A program made the translations under genes and the position numbers. Positions 35,352 through 43,342 of a stretch of DNA of 64,000 bases are shown here, one piece after another; within the stretch, counting starts at the first letter, position 1; the number at the start of each line of letters is the position of its first letter. The notes under the pieces are model-generated. The model did not search any database and was not told the DNA's origin. It was given only the letters and a program-made list of their open reading frames with translations. This DNA is from JAXGQD01 sp040766665 (GTDB lineage: Bacteria; Bacillota; Clostridia; Saccharofermentanales; Fastidiosipilaceae), in contig JAXGQD010000010.1 of assembly GCA_040766665.1 (NCBI GenBank), positions 1 through 64,000 of the forward strand, in the 5' to 3' direction.

Positions 35352-35968
35352 ATGCAAATCATCATAGCAGGTTGTGAGCGCGTTGGAGCATACCTAGCCC
35401 ATCAACTTCACAATATGGGGCACGACCTCATCATCATTGAGGAAAAGCCCGAAAACTTGGAAGCTGTCGAAGACATCGATTGTTTGAAAATCCAAGCTAA
35501 AGCCATCGACATAGATGCACAGCGTCAAGCCGGCTCTGAAACGGCCGATGCCTTTATCGCAGTGTCGAGCAATGAAAATATTAATGTCATGGCTGCCGAA
35601 GTTGCCCAAGTCATTTTTAATGTGCCGCGTGTTTTGGTGCGCACTTTAAACCAGGAAAACAATCAGGTTTTTAACGACATGGGACTGGAAACCGTATGCT
35701 CGACCAGTATCCAGGCCGAACATATTATGGAGCGTCTCTTTGATAGTGAAAAATACCGCAGTCTTAATCTTTTTGGTAACAATATGATTCTCAAAAAAGA
35801 AAAATTGCTGGAAGATTTTTATGGTCAGTCGGTCTTGGAAGTTGAGGAAACTTTAGAAAAAGGATTCTTGCCGTGATACGCGGGGGGCGGTATCTTTTTG
35901 CCAAACAGCAGCTCTTACTCCAGGCGCAAGACGAAATTGTCCTCTTTGAAATGGAGGAAGTAAAATGA
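35352..35968 (+). CDS. trkA: TrkA-family potassium uptake regulator (first copy), one frameshift
   Basis: A cytosolic RCK protein that gates the membrane pore TrkH in response to nucleotides. The Rossmann RCK-N domain is IIIAGCERVGAYLA, with the acidic residue after strand 2 (IIEEKPE), and ends in a partial RCK-C domain. The usual GxGxxG reads GCERVG. The frame stops at 35876 (GFLP), yet the next frame supplies VIRGGRYLFAKQQLLLQAQDEIVLFEMEEVK, the missing end of RCK-C, with a stop at 35968 overlapping the next ATG. One base is missing near 35873. Restored, it is about 205-206 residues. Confidence 0.84.
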
Positions 35969-36633
35969 AACTTATCATTGTGGGCGGTGATAAAGTCGCC
36001 TTTTATCTATGTCAGCTGCTCTTAGCTGAGAAGAGACATGAGATAACGGTTATAGAAAATCGCGATGCACCGAGCCAGCGTTTGGCTGATGAATTGGAAG
36101 TGGAAGTCCTGCAAGGGGACGGTACCAAGGTTGCGGTGCTGGCGGCAGCGGGCTGTGCAGAAGCCGACATGCTGATTGCTTTGACCGGCTTGGACGAAGT
36201 CAATTTGGTGGCCTGCCAGCTGGCTAAACAACATTTCAAGGTTAAGTCGACAGTGGCAAAAATCAATAATCCCAAAAACGAAAAAGTATTCCAACTCTTT
36301 GGTGTCGACAAGGCATTTTCTAGCACGAATCTGCTCGCCGATATTATCGACCAAGAAGTTGAGTATTTAGGGATGAGGGTAGCCTTTAGCGTACCCGGAA
36401 ACACCAAGGCAATCGTTGAATTTGCCCTGCATGAAAAGGCTAAAGCGGTCGGTAAGACCTTACTCGATTACGAATTTCCGGGTGATGCGAAGGTCGTCTT
36501 GATTACGCGCGCAGATGGCTCTGTATTGATGCCTACAGGTGACTTGGTGATGCAGGCGCACGACAACATGTTAATTGTTGTGGACGAAGCCTATTTCGAG
36601 TTGCTTTGGAAAGCGATGGTAAATGTTGCATGA
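35965..36633 (+). CDS. trkA: TrkA-family potassium uptake regulator (second copy)
   Basis: A 222-residue protein with RCK-N (LIIVGGDKVAFYLCQLLL, acid in VIENRD, then VLQGDGTK) and RCK-C (KAIVEFALHEKAKAVGKTLLDYEFP, ending VVDEAYFELLW). The nucleotide-binding loop reads GGDKVA where family members usually have GGGKVG. Its start overlaps the restored stop of the first trkA (ATGA), and its stop overlaps the trkH start (ATGA), so all three are translationally coupled. The two TrkA proteins may form a hetero-octameric gating ring; that is inference. Confidence 0.9.
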   Translation: MKLIIVGGDKVAFYLCQLLLAEKRHEITVIENRDAPSQRLADELEVEVLQGDGTKVAVLAAAGCAEADMLIALTGLDEVNLVACQLAKQHFKVKSTVAKINNPKNEKVFQLFGVDKAFSSTNLLADIIDQEVEYLGMRVAFSVPGNTKAIVEFALHEKAKAVGKTLLDYEFPGDAKVVLITRADGSVLMPTGDLVMQAHDNMLIVVDEAYFELLWKAMVNVA

Positions 36634-38288
36634 ATGAGGACGTCGGCGAACAAGAGCTCCTAAATGTAGAAAAAAACGATCAGGTAAAAGCCAGTGCAAA
36701 GCCCTTGGCGCGCAGAGTGGAAGCCGTGGCCACGCCTAATGAGGACGATCAAGCCATACAGGAAGCGGCACTGGAAGCCAAGCGCCACAGTAACTATCGC
36801 GAAGCAGATGAAGGCTCCCTTTATGGCGATGTGGTAGACCCGGTGCAGCTGGAACATGTCAGTAAACATAAAAGCTCAGAAATAATGACCCCACATAAAA
36901 CCCTTTATCAAAAGACCAAACAATGGGTTTTCAGCAGCCCTACCCGTACCATCACCATAGGTTTTGCATTAACAATCTTAATAGGAGGTTTCTTGCTTTG
37001 CTTGCCTTTTGCGGCACAAAGCGGTCAGTGGACCCACCCTTTAGTTGCATATTTTACAGCCACATCGGCCACCTGTGTGACCGGGCTGGTGGTGGTGGAT
37101 ACCGCGACATACTGGACTCATTTCGGTCAGTTTGTCATTGTCGCGCTGATCCAGATTGGTGGCTTAGGTATTGTCACCATTATGTCTTTTTTCATGCTCG
37201 CGGCACGAAAAAAGGTGAAATTTCGCACCATGCTTGCCATGCAGGAATCAACAGGCAGTGAAAACTTTGTTGATGCCAAAGCCTTGGTCAAAAAAATTCT
37301 CCTGATAACTTTTTCCTGCGAATTCATTGGCGGTACCATACTAACTTGGCGTTTCGCCCAGCATGTTCCGCTACTTTCGGCTATCCGCCGTGGCTATTTT
37401 CAAGCCGTATCCGCCTTCTGTAACGCGGGCTTTGACCTTTGGGGTGATGTGCGCGGGCGTTTCACAAATCTCAATACTTGGAATGATGAGCCGATCGTGC
37501 TGATGATGACAGCACTCATGATTATTGTGGGCGGCTTAGGCTTCGTTGTTTGGACCGATTTAATTGATTTGCGTAAAACCCATAAGTTACATTTTCACAG
37601 CAAACTGGTCTTGGGTGCGACAGCGATGCTGCTTTTGGTAGGCACACTCTTTTTTGCATTCTTGGAATGGAACAACCAGCGGGTGATGTCCATGGGTCAG
37701 TTAGATAGCTGGCAAAAACCCATCGCCGCATTCTTTCAATCCACCACACTGAGGACGGCAGGATTCAATTCCATCGATCAGGTGGCCTTGACGCAGCCAT
37801 CCAAAGTGATTTCCATCATCTTAATGTTTATCGGTGCCGGGCCCGCTTCGACCGGCGGCGGTATCAAAAACACTACTTTTTCTGTGATTCTTTTTGGTGC
37901 CTTTTCCTTCCTGCGTGGTAAGAAAAATCCCGTAATCGGCCGTCACAAACTTAACAATGAGATCTTCATCAAATCCTTTGTCATCATGTTTCTGGGTGTC
38001 AGTATTATCGGTGTAGCCAGTTTTTTGTTACTGATCTTTGAAAGAGAACACATCCTCGCCAATCGTTTTGACTTTGTTGATTTGGTCTTTGAAGCCACTT
38101 CGGCTTTTGCCACTGTTGGGAACTCAACCACGCCGACGGTCGAACTCTCTATGGCGTCTTGGTTCACCCTGATTCCCTGTATGTATTTGGGTAGGGTAGG
38201 TCCCGCGTCTTTTGCCATGAGCTTTAATTTTAAAACGGCAAAAGCCGCAGAACTCGTCTTACCTGACGGTAAAACCTTTGTTGGCTAA
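36630..38288 (+). CDS. trkH: Potassium uptake membrane subunit TrkH/KtrB
   Basis: An ion-conducting subunit with four membrane-pore-membrane repeats. The selectivity-filter glycines are visible in TCVTGLVV, CNAGFDLWG, LRTAGFNS and FATVGNST. About eight membrane helices begin at residue 105 (TITIGFALTILIGGFLL). The first 95 residues are hydrophilic, charged and not part of the family core, which is unusual; they may be a cytosolic regulatory tail. A later start cannot be excluded, but ATG 36630 overlaps the trkA stop. About 552 residues. An insertion sequence begins 41 bases after the stop. Confidence 0.93.
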   Translation: MNEDVGEQELLNVEKNDQVKASAKPLARRVEAVATPNEDDQAIQEAALEAKRHSNYREADEGSLYGDVVDPVQLEHVSKHKSSEIMTPHKTLYQKTKQWVFSSPTRTITIGFALTILIGGFLLCLPFAAQSGQWTHPLVAYFTATSATCVTGLVVVDTATYWTHFGQFVIVALIQIGGLGIVTIMSFFMLAARKKVKFRTMLAMQESTGSENFVDAKALVKKILLITFSCEFIGGTILTWRFAQHVPLLSAIRRGYFQAVSAFCNAGFDLWGDVRGRFTNLNTWNDEPIVLMMTALMIIVGGLGFVVWTDLIDLRKTHKLHFHSKLVLGATAMLLLVGTLFFAFLEWNNQRVMSMGQLDSWQKPIAAFFQSTTLRTAGFNSIDQVALTQPSKVISIILMFIGAGPASTGGGIKNTTFSVILFGAFSFLRGKKNPVIGRHKLNNEIFIKSFVIMFLGVSIIGVASFLLLIFEREHILANRFDFVDLVFEATSAFATVGNSTTPTVELSMASWFTLIPCMYLGRVGPASFAMSFNFKTAKAAELVLPDGKTFVG

Positions 38289-38317
38289 ACGCCATTTAGT
38301 CTCCTTTCGTGTCTTTT

Positions 38318-38329
38318 CCGCCAGCAGTT
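38318..38329 (+). repeat. 12-bp direct repeat, left flank of insertion sequence
   Basis: CCGCCAGCAGTT abuts the left terminal inverted repeat. The same 12 bases recur at 39846, 3 bases beyond the right end. This looks like a target-site duplication, though 12 bases is longer than I would expect and the right copy is not flush with the element. Confidence 0.65.
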
Positions 38330-39842
38330 GGCGTAACGATTTAGGTGGTGGTTAAAAAATAAAAGAGAGATTCGAGGACCTATGTTAAAGTAGTTGTTGC
38401 TGAAAAACAGTAACGAAAGGTCGCAGAATCTCTTATGAACAGTTTACAGGAAATGGCGCAGCAATTCATCTATGAGATGTTTGAAATTGAATTGTTGGAG
38501 AAAGGATTTGCCCAGACGAGTGAAGAAATCAGACGCTTGCAAGCGTTTTGCACTGTCGGTGATGAAACAGAAGTTGGAAAGCACCGACCAGGCCTTAGCC
38601 GATCATGCCGATTTGAGGCCGGAATGGATAATCCACAAAAAAGTGGCAAGGGTCCAAGAAACCGTCTTAGGGACACTGAACTACACGAGGCGCTATTACG
38701 TTAATCGAAAGAATGGCAAACGCGCGTTTCTTTTAGATGTGTTGGTAGGCATCGAGAAACACGAGCGGATTAATCAAGGCTTGAAGGCCGCGCTATGTAA
38801 TGAGGCGGTTTTGCATTCCTATCGGATGAGTTCAGCCATAGCCTGTGAAAACCGTGTCAGCAAGCAAAGTGTGAAGCGTGTTTTACAAGAGGTCGCTGTG
38901 CCGGACGTTGAACTGAAAGCGAGGAAAGAGGCGGTCCCCATTATTCATGTACAAGCCGATGAAGACCATGTATCGGTACAGGATGGTCGTCGTAATCGCG
39001 AGGTAAAATTAGCCGTTATTCATGAGCCTGCACGTCGCGTAGGAAAGAAGGGGGTCTTACCCCATAAGGTTCATAAGTTTGCGTATAAAGGCAGTGTTGA
39101 GAGTTTTTGGTCCAATGTGGCAGAGCGAATAGAGCAGGCGTTATCCGGAAGCGGAAAACCTTCAAATCTACCTGCATGGTGATGGTGCTGCGGATACAAA
39201 GTGGTCGAAGCTGGCTTCCTAACAGTCGCTTTGTATTGGATCGATTTCATGTCTTCAGGTCATAAAACAACTGGCTCAGTGGACAGTGTAGGATCTGGAG
39301 TTAAGAGATAGTTTGTTTGATGCGGATAAAAAGGAATTTAAGCGTCTCGTTAAACTTTTGTCAGAGGTTTACGAAAAAGATCCTGAACGTGTCAAGGCAA
39401 TTCAAAACTACATCCTGAGCAATTGGAAGGGGATAGAAATCTGGACAAAAGACCCCAAGAGCGGAATCAGTTGTGCGGAGGGTTTGTCAGTCACTGTTTG
39501 AGTGAGCGTCTGTCGATGCGTCCTATGGCTTGGATGGATGAGGGCTTAGGTCAAATGACAAAGCTGAGAGAGCATTACTTCAATGGTGGAAAAATCACGT
39601 GGCATGATTTCAAACGAAGCAGAAAACAAAGACTAGAGCTGGAAGCGATCGAAAAATCTGTTAAACTGGGGGAGCTACGAAAAATCAATGAGTCGGATAA
39701 CATGCTCGTACCTTCCGTTAAGTTCATACAATTTCCCCAAACGAGATGCACGTTACCAGTTGTTTAAGCGTATTAGCGAAAGTGGCAAGGCTATTTGACG
39801 CATAGATCTTCTTTCTCTTACCACCACCATCAAAGTTACGCC
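38330..39842 (+). mobile_element. ISLre2-like insertion sequence, degenerate
   Basis: An element of about 1.5 kb. The terminal inverted repeats (38330-38354 and 39818-39842) match at 19 of 25 positions, sharing GGCGTAAC and GGTGGTGGT at equal spacing. They enclose a single transposase-like coding region of the ISLre2 (UPF0236) type interrupted several times. It sits between trkH and the aconitase promoter without damaging either. Confidence 0.8.
38435..39798 (+). pseudogene. ISLre2-family transposase, multiple frame breaks
   Basis: Pieces in all three frames line up as one protein of about 450 residues: an N-terminal helical part (MNSLQEMAQQFIYEMFEIEL), RRYYVNRKNGKRAFLLDVL, the family segment IIHVQADEDHVSVQDG, then YLHGDGAADTKWSKLA, NSRFVLDRFH, a late SCAEG-VSHCLSERLS-RPMAWMDEGL stretch, and RDARYQLFKRISESGKAI. 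Breaks lie near 38545, 39155, 39222, 39265, 39481 and 39755, each a single-base shift or an in-frame stop. Either the transposase is dead or the region is poorly sequenced. Confidence 0.8.
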
Positions 39843-39845
39843 GTC

Positions 39846-39857
39846 CCGCCAGCAGTT
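39846..39857 (+). repeat. 12-bp direct repeat, right flank of insertion sequence
   Basis: The second copy of CCGCCAGCAGTT, 3 bases after the right inverted repeat and 4 bases upstream of the -35 of the aconitase promoter. Confidence 0.65.
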
Positions 39858-39861
39858 CTGT

Positions 39862-39891
39862 TTGACAGATGTCACAGGCGTAAAGGATAAT
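39862..39891 (+). promoter_or_regulatory. Promoter of aconitase-citrate synthase
   Basis: Consensus TTGACA, 18-base spacer, then GATAAT (5 of 6), about 34 bases before the aconitase start. The insertion sequence ends 20 bases upstream, so any activator or repressor site further upstream would have been displaced. Confidence 0.75.
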
Positions 39892-39925
39892 AGCTAGATA
39901 GTTTGCATAAGAGGAGAAGCGTAAA

Positions 39926-40273
39926 ATGGGTTTAGGTGTTGCGCAGAAAATACTAAAAAATCATATGTTGAGTGGCAGCTTAGAAAAGGGTGCCGAGCTG
40001 GCCTTGAAGATCGATCAGACCCTGACTCAGGACTCCACCGGTACCATGGCCTATCTACAGTTTGAAGCTTTGGGTATAGACCGGGTAAAAACCAAAAAAT
40101 CAGTGGCGTACATTGACCATAATATGCTCCAAGCCGGCTTTGAAAACGCCGATGACCACAAATATATTCAGACCGTAGCCAATAAATATGGCGTTGCTTT
40201 TCCAGACCCGGTAACGGCGTCTGTCATCAGGTGCATATTGAAAGGTTTGCTGTTCCCGGCCAAACTCTCTTAG
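39926..40273 (+). CDS. acn: Aconitase fragment 1 (N-terminal)
   Basis: Residues up to VANKYGVAF are genuine aconitase; the last 24 or so (from PDPVTASV) are out of frame. The correct continuation FSRPGNGVCHQVHIERFAVPG is read one frame over. Start ATG 39926 has GAGGAGAAG upstream. Confidence 0.8.
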   Translation: MGLGVAQKILKNHMLSGSLEKGAELALKIDQTLTQDSTGTMAYLQFEALGIDRVKTKKSVAYIDHNMLQAGFENADDHKYIQTVANKYGVAFPDPVTASVIRCILKGLLFPAKLS

Positions 40274-40530
40274 GCTCGGACAGCCACACACCGACTTGCG
40301 GTGGCTTGGGCATGATTGCCATCGGTGCGGGCGGCTTGGATGTTGCATGCGCCATGGGTGGCGGTGCCTATTACATTACTGCTCCGGCTATTACCAATGT
40401 TGTTTTGAGCGGTAAGTTACCGGAATGGGTCAGCGCGAAAGACATCATCTTAGAAATTCTCCGCGTCATGACCGTCAAAGGCGGCGTAGGAAAATTATCG
40501 AGTACAGCGGCCCGGCTCTCAGAGACCTGA
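40231..40530 (+). CDS. acn: Aconitase fragment 2 (cluster domain start)
   Basis: Carries HIERFAVPGQTLLGSDSHT, PTCGGLGMIAIGAGG, ACAMGGGAYYITAPA and LRVMTVKGGVGK. The residues after GVGK are out of frame; the right continuation is IIEYSGPALRDLTIPERATI in the third frame. The ATG at 40231 is not a real start. Confidence 0.75.
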   Translation: MHIERFAVPGQTLLGSDSHTPTCGGLGMIAIGAGGLDVACAMGGGAYYITAPAITNVVLSGKLPEWVSAKDIILEILRVMTVKGGVGKLSSTAARLSET

Positions 40531-41861
40531 CCATTCCTGAACGCGCGACCATCACGAACATGGGTGCGGAACTTGGGGCCACGACTTCGATTTTTCCCAG
40601 TGACGAAATGACACGGGCTTTCCTGAAAGCACAGGGCAGGGAAGAAGCGTTTGCTGAAATTCTGCCGGATGCCGACGCACATTATGACGAGCGCATTGAA
40701 ATTGATTTGAGCACTCTGGTGCCGCTGATTGCCAAGCCTCATAGTCCTGACAATGTGGTTCCGGTGAGCGAAGTGAGCGGCATTAAAGTAGATCAGGTGA
40801 CCATCGGTAGCTGTACCAACTCCTCGTTTACAGACATGATGAAAGTCGCCCAAATTCTCAAAGGTAAAACCGTGCATCCGGATGTGTCTTTGGTTATCGG
40901 GCCCGGTTCAAAACAGGTCCTGAACATGATTGCCGCCAACGGGGCTCTGGCTGACATGATAGCCGCGGGTGCGCGTATCCTCGAATCCGGTTGCGGTCCT
41001 TGTATCGGTATGGGTCAGGCGCCGCGCAGCAATGCGGTTTCTTTACGCACCATCAACCGTAACTTTATGGGGCGTTCGGGAACGAAGTCAGCCCAAGTTT
41101 ACTTAGTCAGCCCGGAGGTTGCCGCGGTATCCGCTTTGAGCGGCTTTATTACCGATCCACGTGAAACGGGCACCGCGCCGCGAGCAGAAATGCCCGATGC
41201 GTTTTTGGCCAATGATAACATGGTCATAGAAGCGGCTCCGGACGGATCTGAATTGGAAGTGGTACGCGGGCCTAACATTAAACCATTTCCGGTCAATCAG
41301 GGCATAGGGGAGCAACTACAGGGCAAGGCATTAATTAAAGTAGAAGACAATATCACGACTGACCACATCATGCCTTCCAATGCGCAGCTCCTGCCTTATC
41401 GCTCAAATATTCCTTATCTGGCTGATTTTTGCCTGACGCCCTGTGATGCAGAGTTCCCGACACGCGCTAAACGCGAGGGCGGTGGCTTTATCATCGCCGG
41501 TTCCAATTACGGACAAGGCTCTTCGCGTGAGCACGCCGCTCTGGCGCCATTGCAACTTGGAATTAAAGCAGTTATGGCTTTGAGTTTTGCCCGTATACAT
41601 GAAGCCAATCTCATCAATAACGGCATTTGGCCGCTGACTTTTAAAGATCCACAGACCTATGCAGAAATTGAGCAGGGTGATGAGCTTGTCATTGAGCGGG
41701 CAGCAGAGCAACTGGCCGAAACCGCTAACAGCGGAGAAGTTGTGGTTAAAAACCTGAGCAAAAACAAAAGTTTCACTTGCTTGCTTTGCCTGACAGACAG
41801 ACAGAGAGCGATTTTAGCCAAAGGTGGCTTGCTCAATTTCACGGCAGAAATCAGTGCTTGA
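40425..41861 (+). CDS. acn: Aconitase fragment 3 (catalytic core and swivel domain)
   Basis: Sense coding begins at about 40494 (IIEYSGPALRDL); the first 23 residues of this open frame are spurious. It contains GSCTNSSFTDM, SGCGPCIGMGQAP and RTINRNFMGRSGT (substrate Arg), then the swivel domain (DNITTDHIMPSN, GSNYGQGSSREHAAL). It is the largest intact part of the gene, 34 bases before citrate synthase. Confidence 0.82.
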   Translation: MGQRERHHLRNSPRHDRQRRRRKIIEYSGPALRDLTIPERATITNMGAELGATTSIFPSDEMTRAFLKAQGREEAFAEILPDADAHYDERIEIDLSTLVPLIAKPHSPDNVVPVSEVSGIKVDQVTIGSCTNSSFTDMMKVAQILKGKTVHPDVSLVIGPGSKQVLNMIAANGALADMIAAGARILESGCGPCIGMGQAPRSNAVSLRTINRNFMGRSGTKSAQVYLVSPEVAAVSALSGFITDPRETGTAPRAEMPDAFLANDNMVIEAAPDGSELEVVRGPNIKPFPVNQGIGEQLQGKALIKVEDNITTDHIMPSNAQLLPYRSNIPYLADFCLTPCDAEFPTRAKREGGGFIIAGSNYGQGSSREHAALAPLQLGIKAVMALSFARIHEANLINNGIWPLTFKDPQTYAEIEQGDELVIERAAEQLAETANSGEVVVKNLSKNKSFTCLLCLTDRQRAILAKGGLLNFTAEISA

Positions 41862-41895
41862 TTTTGCCCGAATTTAACAGAAAAGAGGGTTTTAT

Positions 41896-43260
41896 ATGAG
41901 CTTTATCACGACTAAGAACCAGCAATTCTTATTGGATAGTTATGCCCAGTCAAAATCGCGACAAGCAATCCCCGCTGATCTGTACCAGCGTTACGAAGTG
42001 AAACGAGGTCTTCGTAACGACAACGGCACCGGCGTTTTAGTCGGTTTAACGGATATCGGTGAAGTCTACTCCTATATTATGGATGACGGCGAACGTCTGC
42101 CGGTTGAAGGGCGCCTGTTTTACCACGGTTATAGTGTGACCGATTTGGTTAACGGTTTTTATTCAAAGAAAGAATTCGGCTTTGAAGAAGCTGCCTATCT
42201 TCTGCTCTACGGGGATCTACCGACTGCCGACAAATTGGAGACCTTTAACAAAGCACTAGCCGAAGCCAGGGCTTTGCCGCACAACTTCATCGAAGACCAT
42301 ATTTTCCGTTCGCCGAGCAAAGATATTATGAATAAAATTGCCCGCTCCGTTTTGGGATTATATGCGCACGATGAGGATCCCGACAACATCAGTCCTGAAT
42401 ATGTGTTGATGCAAGGCATTAGCCTAATAGCCCGTTTTCCTTCATTGGCCGCATATTCCTATATGGCAAAACGCCATTACATTGACCACGACAGCCTTTA
42501 CATCCATGCACCCCTACCGGAGTATAACTCGGCGGAAAATCTCCTGCACATGATCCGGCCGGACGGCACCTTTACCGAATTGGAAGCCCGGACACTGGAC
42601 TTAGCGCTGGTTCTACACGCGGAACACGGTGGCGGTAACAACTCTACCTTTACCTGTCGAGCGGTCAGCTCAACCGGCACGGATACCTATTCAGCCATCG
42701 CTGCAGCCATGGGTTCGCTCAAAGGACCACAGCACGGCGGTGCCTCGGGTAAAGCTTTTGCCATGATGCAGGACCTTAAAAAAGAAGTGAAGAACTGGCG
42801 CTCCGAAATGGAAATTGCGGATTATCTGGGCAAGGTACTGCGCAAAGAAGCGTTCGATCGCTCCGGTCTGGTTTATGGTATGGGCCATGCGGTCTATACA
42901 CTCTCCGATCCGCGTACCAAATTGTTGCGTGATTACGCACGTGCATTGGCTTATGAGTGCGGCAGGGAGGATGAGTACCTGCTATACACCACAACGGAAC
43001 GCATGGGGCCTGAGACTTTCCGCAATGTGAAAAAGAGTGACAAAGTGGTCTGCGCCAACGTCGACTTCTACTCCGGCTTTGTCTATGACATGCTGGGTAT
43101 CCCGGAAGAATTGTTTACGCCCATCTTTGCCGTGGCTCGTGTCACCGGCTGGATGGCTCACCGTCTGGAAGAATTGATTTCCGGCGGCAGAATTATCAGA
43201 CCGGCCTATAAAACGGTGCAAAAGAGACGTCAGTATCTCGCGATGGAAGAGCGCGAATGA
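41896..43260 (+). CDS. gltA: Citrate synthase
   Basis: Condenses acetyl-CoA and oxaloacetate to citrate. The 454-residue protein has catalytic segments LHAEHGGGNNSTFTCRAVSS, MGSLKGPQHGGASGKA and MGHAVYTLSDPR, with the second His and Asp. The extended N-terminus (LRNDNGTGVLVGLTDIGEVY, then LPVEGRLFYHGYSVTDL) is typical of a clostridial branch of citrate synthases. It is co-transcribed with aconitase; isocitrate dehydrogenase, the next enzyme toward 2-oxoglutarate and glutamate, is not in the window. A long perfect hairpin terminates the unit. Confidence 0.95.
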   Translation: MSFITTKNQQFLLDSYAQSKSRQAIPADLYQRYEVKRGLRNDNGTGVLVGLTDIGEVYSYIMDDGERLPVEGRLFYHGYSVTDLVNGFYSKKEFGFEEAAYLLLYGDLPTADKLETFNKALAEARALPHNFIEDHIFRSPSKDIMNKIARSVLGLYAHDEDPDNISPEYVLMQGISLIARFPSLAAYSYMAKRHYIDHDSLYIHAPLPEYNSAENLLHMIRPDGTFTELEARTLDLALVLHAEHGGGNNSTFTCRAVSSTGTDTYSAIAAAMGSLKGPQHGGASGKAFAMMQDLKKEVKNWRSEMEIADYLGKVLRKEAFDRSGLVYGMGHAVYTLSDPRTKLLRDYARALAYECGREDEYLLYTTTERMGPETFRNVKKSDKVVCANVDFYSGFVYDMLGIPEELFTPIFAVARVTGWMAHRLEELISGGRIIRPAYKTVQKRRQYLAMEERE

Positions 43261-43299
43261 GATTTTCTATGCACCATGGTCATTCAAAATAGGAGAAAG

Positions 43300-43337
43300 A
43301 AATAGATTAATGATGATCAGTCATTAATCTATTTTTG
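43300..43337 (+). terminator. Terminator of aconitase-gltA
   Basis: AAATAGATTAATGA / TCATTAATCTATTT is a perfect stem of about 14 bp with a 7-base loop (TGATCAG), ending in TTTTT. It is AT-rich, but its length should make it stable. The next gene starts 6 bases later, so it could also affect that gene's translation. Confidence 0.8.
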
Positions 43338-43342
43338 ACAGG

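Larger units (their letters stand above)
39926..41861 (+). pseudogene. acn: Aconitate hydratase, two frameshifts
   Basis: Isomerises citrate to isocitrate with a [4Fe-4S] cluster. Restored, it is about 645 residues, the short clostridial/Aquifex-type aconitase. N-terminal part: LTQDSTGTMAYLQFEALG and YIDHNMLQ; middle: LGSDSHTPTCGGLGMIAIGAGGLD with the first cluster Cys; C-terminal: GSCTNSSFTDM and GCGPCIGMGQAP with the other two cysteines; swivel domain with GSNYGQGSSREHAAL. The frame breaks near 40198 (one T missing after GCTTTT) and 40492 (one A missing after GGAAAA), both in short homopolymers, and both corrected frames fit the family exactly. Sequencing error is the favoured explanation. 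Paired with citrate synthase downstream. Confidence 0.87.
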
